Positions 6,348 through 10,003 of a DNA stretch of 10,003 bases are shown one piece after another. The position numbers were made by a program, and so were the translations under genes. The DNA is from JBARCX01 sp049794535 (lineage in GTDB: Bacteria; Pseudomonadota; Gammaproteobacteria; Xanthomonadales; Rhodanobacteraceae): the NCBI GenBank assembly GCA_049794535.1, contig JBARCX010000351.1:1-10003 (forward strand). Direction: 5' to 3'. Numbering within the stretch: the first letter of the stretch is position 1; each line of letters begins with the position of its first letter. The notes below the pieces were generated by a model, which saw only the letters and a list, made by a program, of their open reading frames with translations, did no database searches and had not been told where the DNA came from.

Positions 6348-6355
6348 CCCACAAC

Positions 6356-6553
6356 ATGCACATGCCTCTTGCTCGTTCCGCCATTGAGCGCGGAATGCAG
6401 CTTGTCGCAGGGATGCTCACCACGATCAGCGCGCAGGATGCAAAGCGCAAAGCCACATCGGATACCTCATTCCAATTGGTTTCCTGGTGTTCCGAAGCCC
6501 GTTCGCGCCGCGAGGACGAATTAGCTCGAAGCCGCGGCACATCGACCGATTGA
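6356..6553 (+). CDS. Small protein of unknown function, 65 residues
   Basis: Not recognised as any family. The ORF begins MHMPLARSAIERGMQLVAGM and has a strong GGGAG ribosome binding site at the ideal distance, an upstream extended -10 candidate and a leader hairpin. These signals, rather than homology, support a real gene. Residues 4-22 could form an amphipathic helix; the C-terminal half is rich in Arg, Glu and Ser (SEARSRREDELARSRG) and looks disordered or helical and charged. There is one Cys (45) and no signal peptide. An inverted repeat (6556-6582) lies right after the stop. The convergent neighbour is rsuA. An overlapping - strand ORF at 6310-6540 lacks comparable signals. A chance ORF cannot be excluded. 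Confidence 0.5.
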   Translation: MHMPLARSAIERGMQLVAGMLTTISAQDAKRKATSDTSFQLVSWCSEARSRREDELARSRGTSTD

Positions 6554-6555
6554 AA

Positions 6556-6582
6556 CGCACCACTGACCGTGTCCGTGGTGCG
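6556..6582. terminator. Hairpin between convergent small ORF and rsuA
   Basis: CGCACCAC pairs with GTGGTGCG around an 11-base loop. It lies two bases after the small ORF stop and nine bases after the rsuA stop. Read on the - strand it is followed by GTTTC, a short T-run, so it may serve rsuA as an intrinsic terminator and the small ORF as a bidirectional one. Confidence 0.55.
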
Positions 6583-6591
6583 CTCAGCGCT

Positions 6592-7290
6592 TCACACAAA
6601 GATCCTGTCGATTTCATCCGCATTTAGTGCACGCCATTCGCCTGCCGGTAGCTCACCCAGTGTGAGGCCGCCGGTAGCGACGCGTTCCAGCGCTTCAACG
6701 TGATTACCGGCCGCAGCGAACATTCGTCGCACTTGGTGATAACGACCTTCGGTTACGGTTAGGCGAGCGCGGCGCGGCGCGAGCACGTCCAATAGGGCCG
6801 GTGCAAGCGGCTCCTTCTCCGTTTCCAGCATCAGCGTACCGCTAGCGAACAACTCGCCCTCGTGACCGCGCAGATCTTCAGCCAGCGTGGCCTCGTAGAC
6901 CTTCGTCACGTTGGCCTTGGGCGAGATGATCCGATGTAGCAACGCACCATCGTCGGTGAACAGCAACAAGCCCGACGTATCACGATCGAGTCGACCCACC
7001 GTGGACAGCGCCGGATCGCGCACGCTGTAGCGTGGTGGTAGCAGGTCGTAAACCACACGTCCCTTGTCCTTGCGCGAGCAGGTAGCGCCAAGTGGCTTGT
7101 TCATCATCAACACGATCCCGGCCGGCGGGTCGAGCGGTTCGTCGTCGACGCGAATGTGTTCGTGCGACACCTGATCATCCGCGTAAAGCACCTCGCCATC
7201 TGGGTCAGTGATGCGACCTTCGCGGAACATCCGCGTGACTTCCTTGCGGCTGCCATAACCAAGATTGGCAATCAGTTTCACCAGTTTCAT
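6592..7290 (-). CDS. rsuA: 16S rRNA pseudouridine(516) synthase RsuA
   Basis: 232-residue enzyme converting U516 of 16S rRNA to pseudouridine during small-subunit assembly. An N-terminal S4-like RNA-binding domain (residues 1-50: LVKLIANLGYGSRKEV, then FREGRI) precedes the RsuA/RluB/E/F catalytic domain. Key motifs: MMNKPLG (62-68), GRLDRDTSGLLLFTDDG (99-115) with catalytic Asp102, which matches the numbering in E. coli RsuA, KVYEA (130-134), and EGRYHQVRRMF (181-191). The length matches RsuA (231 in E. coli) rather than the longer RluB or RluF. The start ATG overlaps the rsmC stop by four bases (ATGA), so translation is probably coupled. Assignment to RsuA rather than RluE rests on length and the S4 domain, so a related specificity is possible. 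Confidence 0.88.
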   Translation of the reverse strand: MKLVKLIANLGYGSRKEVTRMFREGRITDPDGEVLYADDQVSHEHIRVDDEPLDPPAGIVLMMNKPLGATCSRKDKGRVVYDLLPPRYSVRDPALSTVGRLDRDTSGLLLFTDDGALLHRIISPKANVTKVYEATLAEDLRGHEGELFASGTLMLETEKEPLAPALLDVLAPRRARLTVTEGRYHQVRRMFAAAGNHVEALERVATGGLTLGELPAGEWRALNADEIDRIFV

Positions 7291-8357
7291 GCGTGCACGC
7301 CCTTCGCTTCGATCACTTTGAACCCTTGTTCTGTCACTACGTGGCGCACTTCTTTGAAGCGTGCTGCCAACATCGTCTCGTACGGTAGATGTCTATTTGC
7401 CACTAACCAGAATCGCCCGTGCGGCTGTAATGCATCAGCTGCGCTGGCGATGAATGCGCGACCAAGTTTGGGTAGATCCGCGCGCCCTTGATGGAAAGGT
7501 GGATTGCTGACGATCGCGTCGTAGCGACACGGCAGTCCACACGTCACATCATGCCAATGCATATCCACCGACACCACACGGCCGCTCGCCTGTACTGCAT
7601 GGGCAAGATTCAGTCGTGCGGGCTCCAATGCACGCGCTTCCGCTTCGTATAAGTCGATAGCGTCGACTCGCGGACAACGCGCGATGACTTGAGTAGCGAG
7701 ATACCCGTAGCCAGCGCCTAGATCGGCCACTCGACCATGCAAATCATCCGGCAAATGCGCCGCCAGTAAGGCAGAAGCCGCATCGATACGATCCCATGCG
7801 AACAGGCCGGGACGACTTATCAAGCCCGAGGGAATATCACGCGGCTGATCCAGCGCCAGCCACTCGGTGAGCAGTGCCTGGTCAACCGACGATGCCGAAG
7901 GCGTCGCCCAGAACACCCTGCACTTATGCTTGGACAAGCTACGCACCGGGCCGACCAATCGTGAGAAATCAGACTCAGCCGATTTCGCTCCTTCCGCATT
8001 CGGCACGCAGGCCAGCACCACGCCACCGGGTTGCGCATGCTGCACGGCACGTGCGAACAACGCACGCAGCTCATCACGTTGGCGTGGCGGCAATAGCAGC
8101 ACCAACGGAAAAGTCGCATCGATGGCTGGCTCGCCCACCTGCATGCCACTGCGCTGCAGGGCATCGGAAAACGGTTTGAAACTCTGCTGGCACAGCCAAC
8201 CACGCCGCGCGACTTCGCGCAAACGAAAGCCGTCGCGTGCACGCAGAAACAGCACACGCGCATCATCGGGCCAGCGCAGCTCGCCCGTGGTCAGTGGCAC
8301 AAAAAGAGCGTCCAACGCCACATCAGGCGCAGCCGCAGAGAAGCCGACAGCAGTCAC
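7287..8357 (-). CDS. rsmC: 16S rRNA m2G1207 methyltransferase RsmC-like
   Basis: 356-residue methyltransferase, close to the 343 residues of E. coli RsmC, which methylates N2 of G1207 in 16S rRNA using S-adenosylmethionine. The N-terminal half (about 1-180) is a degenerate methyltransferase-like domain, as in RsmC. The C-terminal half holds the catalytic domain: the SAM-binding loop VADLGAGYGYLA (about 210-221), an acidic IDLYEAE strand end, and the NPPFHQGRA motif that positions the guanine. The related enzyme RlmG shares this architecture, but length and gene context favour RsmC. The start is GTG at 8357; the ribosome binding site is weak. A candidate -10 TACAAT (complement of 8388-8393) lies upstream. 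It precedes rsuA with a four-base overlap, so two 16S rRNA modifiers are made together. Confidence 0.87.
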   Translation of the reverse strand: MTAVGFSAAAPDVALDALFVPLTTGELRWPDDARVLFLRARDGFRLREVARRGWLCQQSFKPFSDALQRSGMQVGEPAIDATFPLVLLLPPRQRDELRALFARAVQHAQPGGVVLACVPNAEGAKSAESDFSRLVGPVRSLSKHKCRVFWATPSASSVDQALLTEWLALDQPRDIPSGLISRPGLFAWDRIDAASALLAAHLPDDLHGRVADLGAGYGYLATQVIARCPRVDAIDLYEAEARALEPARLNLAHAVQASGRVVSVDMHWHDVTCGLPCRYDAIVSNPPFHQGRADLPKLGRAFIASAADALQPHGRFWLVANRHLPYETMLAARFKEVRHVVTEQGFKVIEAKGVHA

Positions 8358-8387
8358 AACTATCTTCTAGTGGAATTCCGGACAGAC

Positions 8388-8393
8388 ATTGTA
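8388..8393 (-). promoter_or_regulatory. Candidate -10 element for rsmC-rsuA
   Basis: TACAAT on the - strand matches five of six bases of TATAAT and lies about 30 bases before the rsmC GTG. No convincing -35 was found at the usual distance. Confidence 0.35.
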
Positions 8394-8418
8394 CGGGTGC
8401 AACGGCCGCACACCTAAG

Positions 8419-8433
8419 AGCCTGCCCCAGGCT
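8419..8433 (-). terminator. Short hairpin after yajD
   Basis: AGCCTG and CAGGCT pair around a three-base loop, four bases after the yajD stop codon. On the - strand the stem is followed by CTTAG, not a full T-run. It probably ends the yajD transcript before the rsmC promoter. Confidence 0.4.
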
Positions 8434-8437
8434 GGCC

Positions 8438-8821
8438 TTACTTGGACTTAGCCTTGCTCTCCAGCATCGCCTTCAGATCCGCAAACGGATTGCCGGTGGC
8501 CACGGGGGCGGTGTCCTCGGCCAGCGATGAACCAACCACGTTGTCGATATAGCGGGAATGCTCATTGTCGTGGCAGTACACGCACAACAACTCCCAGTTG
8601 CTGCCATCGGCCGGTTTGTCGTCATGATTGTGATTGCGGTGATGCACGGTCAGCTCTTGCACGTTCACGCGGGTGAACTCGCGACTACAGCGACCGCATA
8701 TCCACGGATACATCTTCAGCGCCCGCTCGCGATAACCCTGCTCGCGCTGCTCGGCGGCGCGGCGTGCCTCAGCCACGATGCGATCGAGCTTGGCCTCGTT
8801 AGGAGTCTTTTGAGCGGACAT
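8438..8821 (-). CDS. yajD: YajD-family HNH nuclease
   Basis: 127-residue protein closely resembling E. coli YajD, a small HNH-domain protein of unclear cellular role. Seen: an Arg/Glu-rich N-terminal helix (about 10-36), the YPWICGRCSREF block (39-49) with Cys42 and Cys45, ELTVHHRNHNHD (56-67) with the catalytic His pair 60-61, and SNWELLCVYCHDNEHSRY (74-91) with Asn75, Cys80, Cys83, His84 and His88. Four cysteines likely bind a structural zinc, while the His/Asn/His set forms the beta-beta-alpha metal nuclease site. The C-terminus ends with the NPFADLKAML block that is typical of YajD. The ATG at 8821 (MSAQKTPNEA) is chosen because an in-frame ATG at 8893 adds 24 residues with no family likeness and overlaps the promoter. 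Nuclease activity is inferred from the domain. Confidence 0.9.
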   Translation of the reverse strand: MSAQKTPNEAKLDRIVAEARRAAEQREQGYRERALKMYPWICGRCSREFTRVNVQELTVHHRNHNHDDKPADGSNWELLCVYCHDNEHSRYIDNVVGSSLAEDTAPVATGNPFADLKAMLESKAKSK

Positions 8822-8854
8822 GAACGGAACTGCCTGGATGATTGCGATGTGACA

Positions 8855-8883
8855 ATTATGCCCCGGCTCGCCGAGCGGTTGAA
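8855..8883 (-). promoter_or_regulatory. Candidate promoter for yajD
   Basis: On the - strand, CATAAT (complement of 8855-8860, five of six matches to TATAAT) is preceded 17 bases upstream by TTCAAC (complement of 8878-8883), a poor -35. Transcription would begin roughly 25 bases before the chosen ATG at 8821, which supports that start over 8893. Confidence 0.35.
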
Positions 8884-8907
8884 GGTTATCCAAGCCTGTT
8901 CAACCGC
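8875..8907. terminator. 9-bp inverted repeat between CMD gene and yajD
   Basis: GCGGTTGAA pairs with TTCAACCGC around a 15-base loop, 27 bases after the CMD stop codon. No T-run follows on the - strand. It may end CMD transcription; its left arm overlaps the weak -35 proposed for yajD. Confidence 0.4.
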
Positions 8908-8933
8908 CCCTCTTTAGTTTGGCGTCGGTCGAA

Positions 8934-9278
8934 TCAAGCCGCTTTGGAATGCGCACTGACAGCGTCCATCACGCGCGCCGAATACACCAACGCAGCGCCC
9001 GCATTGAGCGCCACCGCCACACCGAGTGCCTCGGCAATTTCTTCGTGACTGGCACCATGCTTCAACGCCTCACCCACATGCACAGTGATACAACCATCGC
9101 AGCGGGTCGTTACCGCGATGGCTAACGCAATCAGTTCACGCGTTTTCGCATCGAGATGACCGGTCTTGCTACCCGCCTTAGACAGCGTCTGATAGCCAGC
9201 GACGGTATCCGGGCTCAGCTTGGCGATCTCGCCGATACGGCCCATCAGTTCTTTGCGGTAATCCAGCCAATCCAACAT
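8934..9278 (-). CDS. AhpD-like carboxymuconolactone decarboxylase (CMD) family protein
   Basis: 114-residue cytoplasmic protein with one CMD domain. The active centre CDGCITVHVGEALKHGAS (60-77) has Cys60 and Cys63 in a CxxC and His67 four residues later, and Glu48 sits 12 residues before Cys60. This spacing equals that of the Glu, two Cys and His catalytic set in Mycobacterium AhpD, so a thiol peroxidase or disulfide reductase role is more likely than decarboxylation. The start ATG has a strong AGGAG ribosome binding site seven bases upstream (complement of 9286-9290). It is divergent from an AraC-type regulator gene across a 118-base spacer, and such regulators often control the neighbouring gene. 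The natural substrate is unknown. Confidence 0.92.
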   Translation of the reverse strand: MLDWLDYRKELMGRIGEIAKLSPDTVAGYQTLSKAGSKTGHLDAKTRELIALAIAVTTRCDGCITVHVGEALKHGASHEEIAEALGVAVALNAGAALVYSARVMDAVSAHSKAA

Positions 9279-9355
9279 GGGATGTCTCCTCTGAACCCTC
9301 GCGACTAAACAGGGTGCCTAGCCGTCCAGATCAGTATTGCGCTGCGTCGTGAGTG

Positions 9356-9375
9356 GATAAATACTCTATAAACTC
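9356..9375. promoter_or_regulatory. Adjacent near-direct repeats in CMD/AraC spacer
   Basis: GATAAATACTC (9356-9366) is followed at once by TATAAACTC (9367-9375), an imperfect direct repeat in the only AT-rich part of the divergent spacer. AraC-family proteins usually bind direct repeats, so this is a candidate operator and promoter region. No clear -35/-10 pair could be assigned. Confidence 0.3.
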
Positions 9376-9396
9376 CATTTTTAGCGCGATCGTCTC

Positions 9397-10003
9397 ATGG
9401 ACGCCTTAAGTCAACTCATTCAGCTCACCCGCTTGCAGGGCAGCCTCGATCTGCGTTGCCAGCAAGCTGGCCGCTTCGCGATGGATCACGTGATGGCACC
9501 GACAGGCGAAGCACCGTTTCACCTCGTGCTGGCCGGTCGCTGCGTGGTGGAACTGGAACGCGGCGCAACGCTCAGCCTCGGCGCTGGCGATTTGGTGGTG
9601 CTGCCACGTGGCCATGCGCATCGGCTGCGCGATGCAGGCGCCACCACACCTGGCGGTCCGTTGCACATAGATACGGACGGCCCATTACCCATCCACCGCC
9701 ATGCGCATGGCGATGCTGAGCTAGACCTACTGTGCGGTCGCTTCCACTACGCCCCCGGCTCGGTCGGCCTGTTGATGACGGCCCTACCGGATGCATTGCA
9801 TGTATCACTGACCGAAAGCGCAGGCCTCGATCAACTGCACGCGCTGATCGCTCTGCTGCGCACGGAGGTACAGCGCCAGCAACCCGGTGCGCTGGCCATC
9901 GTCACCGCACTGAGCCACGCACTCTTCGTGATGGCATTACGCGCGCACGTAGAACACGGCACGACACCCGCCTGCCTGCTTGCGCTGCTTATCGATCCAC
10001 GCC
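9397..10003 (+). CDS. AraC-family regulator with cupin N-terminal domain, 3'-truncated
   Basis: The reading frame from the ATG at 9397 stays open to the window edge (202 complete codons). The visible part is the cupin_6-type sensor domain found at the N-terminus of many AraC-family regulators: an early FHLVLAGRCVVELERGATLS strand set (residues 42-61 approximately), the LGAGDLVVLPRGHAHRLRD block (62-80), then a helical part LDQLHALIALLRTEV (about 144-158) and LSHALFVMALRAHVEHG (about 172-188), ending in LLIDPR, the usual lead-in to the helix-turn-helix region. The DNA-binding domain itself is outside the window. The ligand is unknown. It is divergent from the CMD gene, which it may regulate. 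There is no evident ribosome binding site before the ATG, and the next in-frame ATG (9481) would cut into the cupin domain. Confidence 0.87.
   Translation, partial: MDALSQLIQLTRLQGSLDLRCQQAGRFAMDHVMAPTGEAPFHLVLAGRCVVELERGATLSLGAGDLVVLPRGHAHRLRDAGATTPGGPLHIDTDGPLPIHRHAHGDAELDLLCGRFHYAPGSVGLLMTALPDALHVSLTESAGLDQLHALIALLRTEVQRQQPGALAIVTALSHALFVMALRAHVEHGTTPACLLALLIDPR

Noticed and set aside
6310..6540. 76-codon ORF on the - strand opposite the small ORF
   Set aside because: No ribosome binding site or promoter was seen for it, whereas the + strand ORF has both.
8822..8893. Upstream ATG for yajD
   Set aside because: The extra 24 residues do not resemble the family and the stretch holds a candidate promoter.
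9406..9666. 86-codon ORF on the - strand
   Set aside because: Antisense to the cupin domain of the AraC-type regulator, which reads continuously from 9397 to the window end.

Overview
The window looks like chromosomal core-to-accessory DNA of a GC-rich gammaproteobacterium, most likely of the Xanthomonadales/Lysobacterales (a Rhodanobacteraceae-type genome such as Dyella, Rhodanobacter or Luteibacter). This placement is inferred from the gene set (SelO ending in Ser-Cys-Ser-Ser, DUF1415, a YkgJ-type cysteine-cluster protein, YajD, RsmC with RsuA) and from GC-rich codon use; nothing in the window proves it.

Layout, left to right. Positions 1-1380 hold the 3' part of a UvrD/Rep-like superfamily 1 helicase whose N-terminus lies outside the window. 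Then come two exported proteins on the + strand: an SH3b-domain protein with a long Pro/Gly/Asn/Arg tail (1550-2326) and a periplasmic FKBP prolyl isomerase (2526-2957). Facing them on the - strand is a two-gene unit: selO (3451-5019), then a small membrane protein with an HExxH zinc-protease signature (2966-3433). Divergent from selO is a DUF1415 gene (5102-5683), followed by a YkgJ-family cysteine-cluster gene (5755-6108). A 247-base spacer dense in inverted repeats leads to a small ORF of unknown function with a good ribosome binding site (6356-6553). On the - strand, rsmC (7287-8357) and rsuA (6592-7290) overlap by four bases and both modify 16S rRNA. Next on the - strand are yajD (8438-8821) and an AhpD-like carboxymuconolactone decarboxylase (CMD) family gene (8934-9278). 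The CMD gene is divergent from an AraC-type regulator that runs off the right end (9397-10003).

Functional themes: envelope quality control (SH3b protein with a sigma-E-like promoter, FKBP, HExxH membrane protein), redox and metal handling (SelO with its C-terminal Cys, YkgJ, CMD with a CxxC centre), and rRNA modification (RsmC/RsuA). No rRNA, tRNA, insertion sequence, CRISPR array or prophage gene was seen. The points most worth following up are the HExxH membrane protein next to selO, the palindrome-rich leader of the small ORF, the sigma-E-like promoter of the SH3b gene, and the in-frame tandem repeats in the helicase and YkgJ genes.
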